Of a stretch of DNA of 64,000 bases, positions 31,571-42,357 are shown in pieces. The notes below the pieces were generated by a model. That model had not been told where the DNA came from. It ran no database searches and saw only the letters and a list, made by a program, of their open reading frames with translations. The position numbers and the translations under genes were made by a program. Where the stretch lies: positions 4,937,691 to 5,001,690 of the forward strand of contig CM059194.1 of the NCBI GenBank assembly GCA_030323885.1, in the 5' to 3' direction. The stretch comes from Branchipolynoe longqiensis (taxonomy: Eukaryota > Annelida > Polychaeta > Phyllodocida > Polynoidae). Each line of letters opens with the position of its first letter. The first letter of the stretch is position 1.

Positions 31571-33192
31571 AGTCCTAGTCACATACACCGTTAGTGAACT
31601 TAGTTGAACGTAGGCTAGATTAAACTGGATCAAACGTGGTGTAAGTATGTTAAACTACGGTAAGGTACGGCAGGCTTTGGTACGGATAAATACGGTACGG
31701 CATGGATGCCGGTACGTTCAACTATGTTGAGCTACGTTGAGATATGTTGAACTACATTGAACTATGTTCAACTACGTTCAACTACGTTCAACTACATTCA
31801 ACTACGTTCACCTACGTTCAAATATGTCCAACTACGTTCAACCACGTTCAACCATGTTCAACTACGTTCAACTACGTTCACCAACGTTCAACTACGTTCA
31901 ACTACGTTCAACTACATGCAACTATGTTCAACTACACTCAACTATGTTCAACTATGTTCAATGTACATTTGCCTCCAGTATGGTCAACTACGTCCAACTA
32001 TGTCCAAGTACGCTAAAGTGTGCTAGAGTATGCTAGAGTATACTAGAGAATGCTTGAGTACATTAAGAGTATGGAGACACAGTACGGTAGCTGCTAATGT
32101 AGCACTCTTTTGAACATGTCCAAAGAGTAATGGGGCTGTCACACTACGACGTAACGACGTCGGCGTAGGGAGAACGTGAAGAACGTTGAACTTCTCGGCG
32201 TGGTATGCAAATTTGGGCACAAGTTGAACGTGGATGCAGCGTAGTGGACGAGAGAGTAATGGCGGTAAAGCGTAGTGATATCGTCATTCAACGAGAGAGG
32301 ACAACGTAATGACGCTCACGGTACGTTATGAACGTTATTCCCTCGTCAGAAGAATGTTACGTGACGTTATATACATCATGAGACGTTGAACGTATGTTGA
32401 ATGCACGTTCTCCTGACGTTCTCCTGACGTTCTCCTGACGTTCTCCTGACGTTCTCCTGACGTTCTCCTGACGTTCCCATTACGCCGCATGGACCTTTCC
32501 TCCGGCTTTAATGTGGGTCAATGAGTGGAACGTCGTGGAATGTAGTGGAACGTAGTGGAACGTAGTGAGGAACGTTTGACTAACGTCCGTTTAACGTCAT
32601 TGATGTTCGCCGAACGTGTACAGAACGTATGGCGAACGTAAACCCTTACGTTCGCATCATGTCGAAAGTTTTGAACAGGTTCAAAACCTTGACGCACGCC
32701 TACGTAACACGACGTAATGTGACGGTGCTCGACGTCATTCTGACGTCATCATAATGTAATTCAACGTAGGTCAACGTAATGACAAAACATGATCACGTCA
32801 GGCTTACATTTGCTCGTTAAATCGTAGTGTGACAGGGGTATAAATCGGAACTCATGGCTCACCCATGTTATTACCAAGTTAGCATGACGGCGAAGTATGG
32901 ATGCCGATGTGTTCAACTACATTCAACTACGTTCAACTACGTTCAACTACGTTCAACTATGTTCAACTATGTCCAACTACATTCAACTACGTTCAAATAC
33001 GTTCAACTACATTCAACTACGTTCAACTATGTCCAACTACGTCCAACTACATTCAACTACGTTCAACTACGGTCAACTACGTTCAACTACATTCAACTAT
33101 GTTCAACTACGATCAACTACGTTCAACTACGTTCAACTATATCAGCCTCCACTACGTTTAACTAGGTCCACAAACGTGTATGTGACCGGGCC
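31571..33192. mobile_element. CTGTCACA-type element b, split by element c
   Basis: Flanked by TTAA (31567-31570, 33193-33196). Termini are AGTCCTAGTCACATACACCG and, read inward from the right, GGCCCGGTCACATACACG. It carries two arrays of the 10-bp word GTTCAACTAC (31740-31965 and 32915-33145). The homologue in the opposite orientation is element d (43911-44504), sharing GTTAACTTGGTAATAACGTG-type and GGACATGTTCAAAAGAGTGC segments. No coding sequence is supported. Confidence 0.75.
32131..32840. mobile_element. CTGTCACA-type element c, nested in b
   Basis: Begins GGGGCTGTCACACTACGACG and ends CGTAGTGTGACAGGGG, flanked by TAA (32128-32130, 32841-32843). Element d carries the same host sequence uninterrupted at this point, giving an empty-site comparison. 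It contains about six copies of the 11-bp word CTCCTGACGTT (32399-32470) and many ACGTAAC / GTAGTGGAAC words. Confidence 0.75.
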
Positions 33193-33196
33193 TTAA

Positions 33197-33740
33197 CTGT
33201 GGAGGTCTTGGTTCCAATGTGCACTGTTTATCCATATATAGTTGAGAAATTGGTAGAAAATGCAACACAAAAACCAAGATGGCGGCCATATGAAGCTCTT
33301 GATTAGACTTTTAAAGTCTTTTAATCTACATGATTCCATCAATTATTCACTCCAAAAGTAGCGGGCTATGATAAATAAGCAATTGACCTATATATTTAGC
33401 ACCTCAGATTGCAAGTGCATGTGGTTATGTCCATAACCCAGCTTCCCGACACTTTTAATACCAGGTATTTTTAGTAGCCCTGTCTTTTAGACAGGGGTGC
33501 GGGAGTAACCACCATGCGCGTTGTCAGTCTGCGAGCAGCATGTGTTGACAGCGCTGGTAGCTGGGGTCAGCTTGCAGTTTGACACACTTACTATTTACAC
33601 ACCGTGTTTATAGTGGCAACAGGTGTTGGCCATTCCCACCTAGTGAGTTATTTATAGAACCAGTGGAAGACACACGGCGTACAGGCATCATGACGTCATC
33701 AGCTGGGCACACAACCACACAACATGTTTGTTTTGTTTGT
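33197..33740. other. No gene seen
   Basis: Unique sequence between TTAA elements. Confidence 0.4.
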
Positions 33741-33744
33741 TTAA

Positions 33745-34725
33745 AAAAAAAAAGCTGCATATTCTGGTGAAGCGTCAACATTCAAAAGCAGGTTAATTAT
33801 CTAGATTTGATTCTATATATCTAAACGTGTGTTCACACACACAACTTTAGGCCGAACTAGATAAGGCAAACTAGATGAGGCGAACTAGTGTCGTGTCCAC
33901 ACATGGAGTATTCGGGGCGGTTCAAGGCGGAAATCAATATCTGCGCATGAGCAAGTCCATACTAACCAGTGCCAGTTTCGGTTAGTCAACGTCGCCTTGA
34001 GAGAGTGTGGGTTCGACCTAGATATGTATAGACTGAGTCGTATTGTTTTGGAATGGTCAAAACTTCTGCTGGGCAGAAAAAACCTAAAAGTAAATGATGA
34101 AAACAATATCTGTGCACAGCTAGGGGTTTCATAAAACAAATTATATAATATATGCTTTTGATCGACCGGAAAATCAACAAACTAAGGTCTACACTGCGCA
34201 TGCGTGTGACGTGCTTAAGCCGCTTCAAGTCAACCAATACCGTTCACATTAGGAAGTTGGGCCGACTTAAGCTAGTTCGGTTCATATAAGCTACCTTGCG
34301 ACGCGGTTTACATGAGGCGAACTAGTTGAGGCGAATCAGGCCTACTCCGCCTCAGCGTCGCATCCACACGGCGAATGTGAGCAGAACTAGACAATGCGCA
34401 CTAGTTGAGGTGACTTAGCGCCCATGTGTGACCACGGCTTATTTTAGATACTGATGTACTTATTAAACATTGTTTCTTTACAGAAGGGAATACTGCGTCG
34501 ATTTAATATAATCTGTTAGTGTGGAAGCCTATAGCTATGATTTTAGGGATTTGGCATGCTTGCTGAAACTAATTAGACATGTTTGCACTTCAAATATGTG
34601 AAAACTTACACATTCAAAATAAAAGTTACTTACAAATGAGGTAAATTAGATTATTATGATCAATCTAATATAATTATCTCTTAAGCATGACAGAAACTGA
34701 AAACCATTGGACAATATATACAACT
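33745..34725. mobile_element. TTAA MITE family M, copy M2, with element g inside
   Basis: Ends AAAAAAAGCTGCATATTC (left) and CCATTGGACAATATATACAA (right), flanked by TTAA (33741-33744, 34726-34729). Interior words TAGATTTGATTCTATATAT and TTAGATACTGATGTACTTAT match M1. The interruption at ~33827-34437 is element g. Confidence 0.7.
33827..34437. mobile_element. CTGTCACA-type element g, nested in M2
   Basis: Termini GTGTGTTCACACACACAAC and, read inward from the right, GCCGTGGTCACACATGGGC. Subterminal words GAGGCGAACTAGTTGAGGCG repeat at both ends in inverted orientation. It splits the M sequence between TATATATCTAA and TTTTAGATACTG. Exact ends are uncertain by a few bases. Confidence 0.6.
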
Positions 34726-34729
34726 TTAA

Positions 34730-35179
34730 CACGCACGTTGGGATGCTTTACGCATGTGTTATGCCAACGTTGTGCACGCTGGGTGCACGCTGGGTGCACG
34801 CTTGCGCAATGCCGAAATCCACTGGACTGTTGTTGGACATGCATTGCTCATGCACTGGCACTACGCGCTCATATGTTGTGTAACATGTCTAATGGTCGCT
34901 AGCGGAACGTTGGGAGCACGTTATGCCAATGCTAGGTAAATGCCACACACGCAAGAGTCATGTTAGCCACAAGTTGTGCCAAACTCTTTTTCTTTTTTTT
35001 TCTCACGCGTTGACATATGTTACCACTACGTCGGACCGACGCTATGCTTACGTCCACTACGTTGCGCTGACGTCCAACTTTTCCCCCTGTGCAGAAAAGT
35101 TTGACTCATCTGGACGTATAAAAGTGATTTTACGTGTTGGTGGCGCACTTGCGAGATGCGTCATAATGTGACAGAGCCT
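34730..35179. mobile_element. CTGTCACA-type element h, abutting M2
   Basis: Right end CATAATGTGACAGAGCCT at TTAA (35180-35183). The left edge shares the single TTAA that ends M2 (34726-34729). It carries the 11-bp word TGCACGCTGGG in tandem near 34770-34800. The left terminus lacks the CTGTCACA motif, so it is truncated or diverged. Confidence 0.55.
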
Positions 35180-35409
35180 TTAACACAACATCATATGAGC
35201 AAATTTGGAACACATTTTGTGAGAAAGATTTAATACACGTAGGATTGCTAATAGATTTAATATACAGATTCAATGATAACTATTTGACTTACAAGCCACC
35301 AAAAAAAGAAGAAAACCATTAACAATGTAATGTGGAAACCTGAGATGTGGTACACAGTATCTGAGAATGACCCATATAGGTATGAGTGTGGCAGGCGTGT
35401 GTATCCTGA

Positions 35410-35755
35410 TACAGAGGGAGCGGGACGTAGCTCAGGCGGTAGAGTGTCCACCTGTGAAGGTGTGGGTCATCCGATCGATCCTGCTCACTGTACACATTTG
35501 CAGTTTGGGCTATTTTCCATTCCAACCAGTGGTCCACAACTGGTTCATCAAAGGCTGTGGTATGTGCTATCCTGTATGTCAGAAAGGGCATATAAATGAT
35601 TCCTTGCTGCTTATCGGAAAGAGTAGCATATGTGGTGGCAACAGGTTTCCTCCAAAGAAATACGTCAGAATGACCATATGTTTGACGTCCAATACTCGAT
35701 GATGAAAACCAATGTGCTCTAGAGACGTCGTTAAATAAACCAAACTTTCCTTTCC
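35410..35755 (+). mobile_element. SINE-3, near full length
   Basis: tRNA-like head: A-box GTAGCTCAGGCGGTAGAGTG, B-box region GGTCATCCGATCGATCC. Body TTTGCAGTTTGGGCTATTTT, CATATAAATGATTCCTTGCT, tail ACGTCGTTAAATAAACCAAA then CTTTCC. About 345 bp. Confidence 0.8.
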
Positions 35756-35815
35756 TGGCAACATCTAAGGTGTGGACTTAGATGTTGCCAGGATGTCAAA
35801 CCCAAACAAACAAGC
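35756..35815. repeat. Inverted pair of SINE-1 tail ends
   Basis: CTGGCAACATCTAAG and CTTAGATGTTGCCAG lie head to head with about seven bases between, forming a near-perfect hairpin made from two SINE-1 tails. Confidence 0.75.
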
Positions 35816-35944
35816 GACAACAGCATGCATATGTATAACCAACGTTAAAAATGGCGAGTTGGTGGAAACTAGCCATTCAGCAATGACCTTTGGCCAAGCT
35901 GTAGCATCATCTGAGGTTCCCATGACACCAGTGTCTGAACTGTA

Positions 35945-36426
35945 ATTAGACAATGACACAGCATATTAGTTTAAAGTTGGGTTTAATTTCTCAAGCACCA
36001 GCAGGCAAGTTTTTGATCAGCACAAAGTTCAATTCAAATAACAACAGGTTCAATCACAGTGAGGTCAAGAAGCTTTTAACCCTAGCCCTTAACGATGTCA
36101 TGTCGGGGTGGGCGGATGGCAATTTTTAGGCTAGTCAGTGTCCTCCTCGTGCTCTCATCGATGTGAGTTCTCAGCCACCGGTCCTGGCCTTATATAGGCA
36201 CAGAAGGCGATTAGTTCAGGAATTCGACCACAGATGGCAAATCGATATCATTAGTTACGTAATCAAGTTTTGTATTTTGAAAGTGACTATAGGCGGCGCT
36301 AGTGTACAAGGCATAACGTAGTATGGCCGGTTCTCGATAGGTGGCAGCATAAGGCCTTCATAGTACTATGAGGCTATGGCTGTGTCCGAATGTCAAATTA
36401 CATGTGTTGCCGAACATCACGGACAA
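35945..36426 (-). mobile_element. Solo terminus of a Ngaro-like element (copy 2)
   Basis: Short-repeat part (ACACAGCATATTAGTTTAAA) then long-repeat part (AGTGTCCTCCTCGTGCTCTC, CCTTATATAGGC, ATAGGTGGCAGCATAAGGC), ending GTTGCCGAACATCAC. Same arrangement and orientation as 25137-25612, no coding sequence beside it. Confidence 0.75.
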
Positions 36427-37257
36427 TGGACTGGAAGTGGCTATGGTCAGCCTGTCTTGGCGGTGTTTGTAACCATGATGGTTACAGGCTGCAGAACTGC
36501 AGCCATGCAAAAAGGCCCCCATAAATCGGTCCGTTTTTGGGATGAAGAGTTAACTTCAGCGGGAATGGTTGTAGAAGCAGGTTTTTTTTAACAACCTTAA
36601 CAAGTTTTTATAGTGGCACTGGTAGCAGTGCACTCGTTTCCAGTAGCCGATGGGTTAGGAAGACGGGAAGGGGAAAGGTGGGATCTGCAGCAAGAAGAAA
36701 GCGAAACAGTGAAAATGGAAAAGGGCCCCTCCCAAGAAAACAACTCCCTTGATCAGAGGGAGAATTAAGCCCTGGAGAAAAAAAAGGAAGTCTAGTATAC
36801 AGGAAAGAGAAATAAGGAGGGTTGAGTCAGATTGATTGATTAGTCGTTTCTTTACACCGTGTCGGCAGCATAAGCCATATTCACGGCGAGAGTTGAGTCT
36901 GAGGCCTCCTTGCGCTATGGTGACCAGTTGGTGAGCTCGACACACCGACGGAGGAAGAGGTAGAAAGTGAAGGGCTCGCCGGTTCCCCCTCCTACAACTC
37001 TTTTCAGACATAATCAAGGAGGAGTCCAGCAGCTGAGAGGTGATAGAAGAGGTGTGGACGAAGTGGTGTCCGGACGGCAAGTGAAAGTCAGCCTTTGCTT
37101 GTGGGGCCTACACCACTGTACGCTCCTTATTAATGGCCACCATTTTTATCCCCGGCCCTTCAGGGTTTGGGCTGTCCACAGGGACTCATTCAGGGAGTGA
37201 CAGGAATTAATTAATAAGCTCTGTGTGTCTGGGACTTTCGGTTCCGATCAGCACTAG
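36427..37257. other. No gene seen
   Basis: A 141-codon minus frame (36655-37080) shows no motif or compositional support. Otherwise unique sequence. Confidence 0.4.
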
Positions 37258-37960
37258 ACGACAGAAGCGCTGTAAAGGAGGTCAGACGAGCTGTAAACGA
37301 GGTCAGAGGAGCTGTACACGAGGTCAGAGGAGCTGTACACGAGGTCAGACCAGCTGTAAACGAGGTCAGACCAGCTGTAAACGAGGTCAGTTGAGCTGTA
37401 AACAAGGTCAGACCAGCTGTAAACGAGGTCAGGCGAGCTGTAAACGAGGTCAGACGAGCTGTAAACGAGGTCAGCCGAGATGTAAACGAAGTCAGTCGAG
37501 CTGTAAAGGAGATCCGACGAGTTGTAAACGAGGTCAGCCGAGCTGTAAACGACGTCAGACGAGCTGTACACGAGGTCAGACGAGCTGTAAACCAGGTCAG
37601 ACGAGCTGTACACGAGGTCAGCCGAGCTATAAACGAGGTCAGACCAGCTGTAAACGAGTCAGCCGAGCTGTGGACGAAGTCAGACAAGCTCTAAACGAGG
37701 TCAGCCGAGCTGTAAACGAGGTCAGCCGAGCTGTAAACGAGGTCAGACCAGCTGTAAACGAGTCAGCCGAGCTGTAAACGAAGTCAGACAAGCTGTAAAC
37801 GAGGTCAGCTGAGCTGTACACGAGGTCAGACGAGCTGTACACGAGGTCAGACCAGCTGTAAACGAGTCAGCCGAGCTGTACACGAGGTAAGAAGAGCTGT
37901 AAACGAGGTCAGACCAGCTGCAAACGAGTCAGCCGAGCTGTAAACGAGGTCAGGCTGTGT
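37258..37960. repeat. 21-bp tandem array
   Basis: Over 30 units of GAGCTGTAAACGAGGTCAGAC with TACACG and CCAGCTG variants; occasional 20-bp units shift frame. Ser-Cys-Lys-Arg-Gly (plus) and Ser-Ser-Asp-Leu-Val-Tyr (minus) frames are repeat translations. The period equals about two helical turns. Confidence 0.95.
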
Positions 37961-38004
37961 ACATATATATATCTTCATCTGTCCTCTGTCCTAACCTAGA
38001 CTAG

Positions 38005-38105
38005 TCCTGATATGACATTAGATGTTGCCAGCATGAAGTATAAAGCGTAAAGCAACCACCAATCAATCATGTTGCTAGGAAGTAAAACTCCAACCAACCA
38101 ACCTA
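38005..38105 (+). mobile_element. SINE-1, 3' end only
   Basis: AGTCCTGATATGACATTAGA, TGTTGCCAGCATG, then AAGTAAAACTCCAACCAACC. Confidence 0.65.
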
Positions 38106-38129
38106 ACCTATACACAACCATTTCCCTGT

Positions 38130-38445
38130 GGACGTGGTGGTCGAATCGGTAGAGTGCAGCCCTCCCATGCGATAGATCGTGAATTTGATTCCCAGTCCAG
38201 TCAAAGCAAAGACTTACAAAATTGTTTTGTCGCTTCCTAGCTTGCCGCTCGGCATTAATAACATAGGGCAAGGACTGGTTAGCTCAGTGTCGGGATAATG
38301 TGACTGAGTGGGAAATTTGGTCATGGTGCTTGCAGCCTGATTTCCCAATGGGACAGCACATTAAACTCGCCATGAGTGCGCACTGTCAGTGTGTCAGTAC
38401 CTGTCCTGATATGACCTCGATGTAAAATTCCAACAACCAACCAAC
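38130..38445 (+). mobile_element. SINE-1, nearly full length
   Basis: Head GTGGTCGAATCGGTAGAGTG, body TTGTCGCTTCCTAGCTTGCC and CAAGGACTGGTTAGCTCAGT, tail GTACCTGTCCTGATATGACC and ATTCCAACAACCAACC. Confidence 0.85.
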
Positions 38446-38598
38446 CTTCTCCCCGTTCAACTGAAGCATTTCAACAAGGTATCAGCATCAATCCCTTAAT
38501 CATAAGAGTCATTGGGGTACCACAGTTGACTTCACAACTAGTTTTCTTTTCTCTCCAGTTTTCCCAATTCTCCGCTACCCTCTGGGACTTACCACACT

Positions 38599-38919
38599 CC
38601 AGGGCCGTGTTCAGGGTCCGTCCCGGAGGCGCCTCAGCGACGTCTCGGCGATGCTTTTTGGTCTATTTGCGTTCAGGGTCCGTCTCGGTGACGTCTCGGC
38701 GACGCCTCCCTTTTCATAGTAGAGACAAAAAGCGTCTCGAAAATGGCCGCCGTATCCAGTCATTTCAGCCAATCACAGCGCAGCTTGTCCATTGCAAATG
38801 GCTGCCCCCTATGGGGGTGGCCATTTTCAAGGCGACCAACTGCTGTTGTCGTTCAGACTAGCCTGACGTCATGGGCGCCTCGGAGGTGCCTCCGAGACGG
38901 AGCCTGAACGCGGCCCTGG
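38599..38919. mobile_element. MITE with CCAGGGCC termini (element i)
   Basis: Left CCAGGGCCGTGTTCAGGGTC and right inverse CCAGGGCCGCGTTCAGGCTC. Subterminal GGAGGCGCCTC and repeated GACGTCTCGGCGA words. CAGGG ends recall hAT elements, but no 8-bp target duplication is visible (CACACT left, CCTGTC right). Confidence 0.65.
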
Positions 38920-40013
38920 CCTGTCGTCCATTCCCTGATGTTGTCTCCCCCCCCACCCACACACTCAACACGCGCACACACACCGACTGAGGTGACAGTG
39001 GCGAGCTGGTGGTGGTTGTGAAGTGGGCGGTGTCATTGGTATAATGCATTACACATCACATTTGTAAATAAAACTTGTTTGATACCTTGTCGAGTTGTTG
39101 TTTATTGAATCAACCAAGCTTGTTAATTATTATATAATAATTCATTCCCAAATGGGAGATATCTGAACACGTTTAATAAACAACACATTACTCAAATCTA
39201 TCACCTCACTATCCCATCTGTGGATCAATGGCGGATCAGTTACATAATCCGTGTCATGATTAAAGAACCGGAAATGAACGATTAGAAAACCGGAAATGAA
39301 GCATGCACACTCCATCTATGGTTTTGGTGGCTTGTGTTGGGCGGCAATTACAAAACACACCTCAAATGGTTTCTGGCCATGCATCGTATCCTTTCACGGT
39401 CTAATCCATAAATAGTATCCCAATTACCGGCGCGTGTTGGGTGGTAGATATCATATCTGCGCTAACGAACAGTGAGATTAAGGCACATCCAACGGGCAGA
39501 CCTGGGGCATCTCCATCAGGGACGCAGGAAATTGAACCGACAATCTCATTTCCGGGAGAACACTCGCGTTGTAATTGAGCGTCGACTGGTTAACGTGATT
39601 GAAAGAAGCAGGTGGGCGAGGCAGTGTTTGCTTTGCGCATGGAGGGAGGTGTGTGTTTGGGGGAAGGGTGAGGGGGGGGAGGGAGTGCAGGTTGTCGGGT
39701 GGGGTGGGGTGGGGGGTGTTGGCGTTCAGTGTTGATTCAGCAATGGAGGATGTGGACAGGTAGATATGAGTTTATACAGATACTTCTCATGTTTCTGAGC
39801 AACATAGTCCACCAATCACCCTAGTTCCACTGCAACGCCTTTTTGTGTGTGTATTATAAATAGTCTGCTGGAAGGAAAATGTGTTTATTTTGTGTCTTTG
39901 ATGGGGTGCTATTTGTTGTCAATGACTAAGAATGACTGGGCAAGTCCGACAGTCCGAATGGAAAGATGTGCTTGTGGAAGTCTACATCCACATGTCGCCA
40001 GTGTCAGAAACCT
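38920..40013. other. No gene seen
   Basis: Unique sequence; a short G-rich run at 39665-39715. No coding support. Confidence 0.4.
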
Positions 40014-40213
40014 GCTCAATATGGGCCTAAAGGGGTTCTCTATATGACAGAGGACACCATTTTATTTCGAGAATGCCAAGGTTGGAATTTGAATTTAAAC
40101 CTGCATAAAACATTAAAAACCACCTGAAACACTGACCTAAATCTTTATAGTAAATAACCAACTTAGATACTGGTGCAATTATTGGGCCGTTGTCACCGAA
40201 TAGAAAGGAAGGC
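40014..40213 (+). repeat. Dispersed repeat including partial MITE M4
   Basis: CTCAATATGGGCCTAAAGG through TTAGATACTGGTGCAATTAT and AATAGAAAGGAAGG, largely identical to 41950-42153. From 40099, after a TTAA, it carries the left end of family M (ACCTGCATAAAACATTAAAA); the right end is not found. Confidence 0.7.
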
Positions 40214-40229
40214 GTGCATGCATGTATTT

Positions 40230-41454
40230 GATCAGGTGTCCAGGTCGCTTGGCATTGCTTAAACCAGCGGATAAGCAAAGGTAGAGAACTATCAATAGGT
40301 GTGTGCCAAACCGCTGACCAGCGGCGGATTCTTTCTTACCACAAAACTGATCCAACAAATCCCACTTTGTTTATGGAGGGGTGTAGAAAAACGCTTCTAT
40401 GGTCGGTTAGCATTGGTCAATTTGTGGGTATTCCTAGTCTATTATGTAGTGGGGGAATCCCTTTACAGCTTGGTTTTAACATATTTCAATTTGGTCCAGT
40501 TTTGCTATTCCAATAACAACTTCAAAAGTTTCACTCAATTTCAACCTGCAAATTCACACTTTTATAGGAATCTGAAACATTTAACAAGTAGACTGTAGTG
40601 AATAACCATTATTAATCTTATATACTGTTGAGTTTGAGGAAATGTTGATGATTACATCAAGATTGGCGCCGTCAGGATGCAACAGGCATGCACTTCAGCC
40701 ACTTATGTTCATCACTTTTTCTAAGACTCACCTCTGCCTCACTCAACTTGGCATTCACGCCTGGGTCACAGAAATCTATTGCTTTTACCTTAATTTAATG
40801 GAAGAAAATAAAGCCCTATTTCAGAGGTGGAAAACGCCATATCTTCCTTCATACTCCACCTATTCTCAAAATCCTGGTGTCATTTTAAGGGGATTTTCAA
40901 GCTCTTTGCAGTGAAACCTATTGTTTTATTATTGAAGGAGTTTGAATTTTTTCGGCACACACCTACTATCAACAAATACACATAGGAACAAAATAGAACA
41001 AAACAGACCATCTGAATATGTTGTTTATAAACATCGGTGCGGGTCATCGTGCAGTTATTAAGATGGACATATATTAAGAGGAATTGTAGCTAATAAATCT
41101 AAATTTAAAGTGGGTGGCTGGAAAAGAAATGGCAGTGCAGGATGGACGTGGGGCTGGATCACTGTGAAGTGACAATGGCCTGTCGCCGGCCAGCTTATAG
41201 CCAGCCGTGTTCGGGTGTGAAAGCCGGCTGCCGCAACTCCGGTGGATGGGGAGGAAGCCGTCCAACCACCATTGAGTCAATCAGGGCACCGGCAGGTGGG
41301 ACGCTGAGTCGTTCCCTTCAAATGAAACACAATGCCAACATTGCGACCAATTGAAGTTCTTCGTTGCTGTCAGTTCAATGTGTGGTGAGATTTGTCCAGC
41401 TGCTTATGTCTGATGTAATGATTCTATTCAGGTCATATATATTACATAATCAGT
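40230..41454. other. No gene seen
   Basis: Unique sequence; frames up to 99 codons lack recognisable motifs. Confidence 0.4.
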
Positions 41455-41800
41455 GTTGTGAAGTGCACTGACCTCACCGCTGTGTATAACTTACAGCGTC
41501 ATCAAAGGCCAGTTGCTCTCATACCATGTCTGTGTGGTTTGGGAGGTTAAAAATCCCTTGGGTCGGTAAAAGTGTAGGCTTGGGCTTTCTATCGACAGAC
41601 TGTGTAATGGTGAAAACAAGCCTATTCAGGCTTATCCATGATAGGCAGTATAAATCTTCAACAACTACATGATCAGGTAGGCGTGGGTAGGTTGATCACC
41701 TCGAGGAGCCACAGAGGGTAATGTGAAGGATGCTAGACATGGAAGTGCAGACATGGGGGTTCAAGTCTCATTCTAGGTATCTTTTCTTTGGTTTGCAATA
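41455..41800 (+). mobile_element. SINE-2, diverged
   Basis: GTGCACTGACCTCACC, AGGTAGGCGTGGGTAGG and GGTTCAAGTCTCATTCTAGG correspond in order to SINE-2 segments; the tRNA-like part is poorly preserved. Confidence 0.5.
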
Positions 41801-41949
41801 AACACATATTTCATGATAATTATGCTGTGATTAGAAATGACGAAGGTACTCAGATATTTGATTGTATCTCACACATTGACCACCTTTGATTGTTGCTACT
41901 CCTGCCGCCAGCTGGTGTATTTTGCCGTAACTTCAACACCTCGCAACTT

Positions 41950-42153
41950 GCTCAATATGGGCCGAAAGGTGTTAGCTATATGACAGAGGACACCATTTTA
42001 TTTCGAATTTGAATTTAAATTTGGAATTTGAATTTAAACCTGCATAAATCATTAAAAACAACCCGAAACACTGACCTAAATTGTTATAGTAAATAACCAA
42101 CTTAGATACTGGTGCAATTATTGGGCCGTTGTCACTAAATAGAAAGGAAGGTT
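41950..42153 (+). repeat. Dispersed repeat, partner of 40014-40213
   Basis: Same sequence with a few differences and an extra internal GAATTTGAATTTAAA duplication near 42005-42037. It runs on into the complete MITE M3. Confidence 0.75.
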
Positions 42154-42353
42154 ACGTTAATTTAATCTGCTACAACTGAAACACTTGGTGTCCGAGTTTT
42201 ATATGCACACCTACATTAATCTCCAAATCTAACAATTTAAAATCAAACATACTTCTTACATACTTATTTCGTAGGGTATATTACTAAGAATATACCTAAT
42301 ATATTCATCATTTAACAATTGACAGACACTCACAAACATGGCATTATTCAACT
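42038..42353. mobile_element. TTAA MITE family M, copy M3
   Basis: 316 bp between TTAA 42034-42037 and TTAA 42354-42357. Left end ACCTGCATAAATCATTAAAA, right end CATGGCATTATTCAACT, interior CAACTTAGATACTGGTGCAA as in M1. Its right TTAA is shared with the next element. Confidence 0.65.
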
Positions 42354-42357
42354 TTAA

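Noticed and set aside
36655..37080. 141-codon minus-strand frame as a host gene
   Set aside because: No recognisable motif, no splice context and no second line of evidence.
37211..37842. Ser/Cys/Lys/Arg/Gly-repeat and Ser/Ser/Asp/Leu/Val/Tyr-repeat proteins
   Set aside because: 21-bp array read in frame on either strand; occasional 20-bp units break every frame.
38599..38919. Assigning element i to hAT
   Set aside because: CAGGG termini fit, but no 8-bp target duplication is visible on the flanks, so the superfamily is left open.
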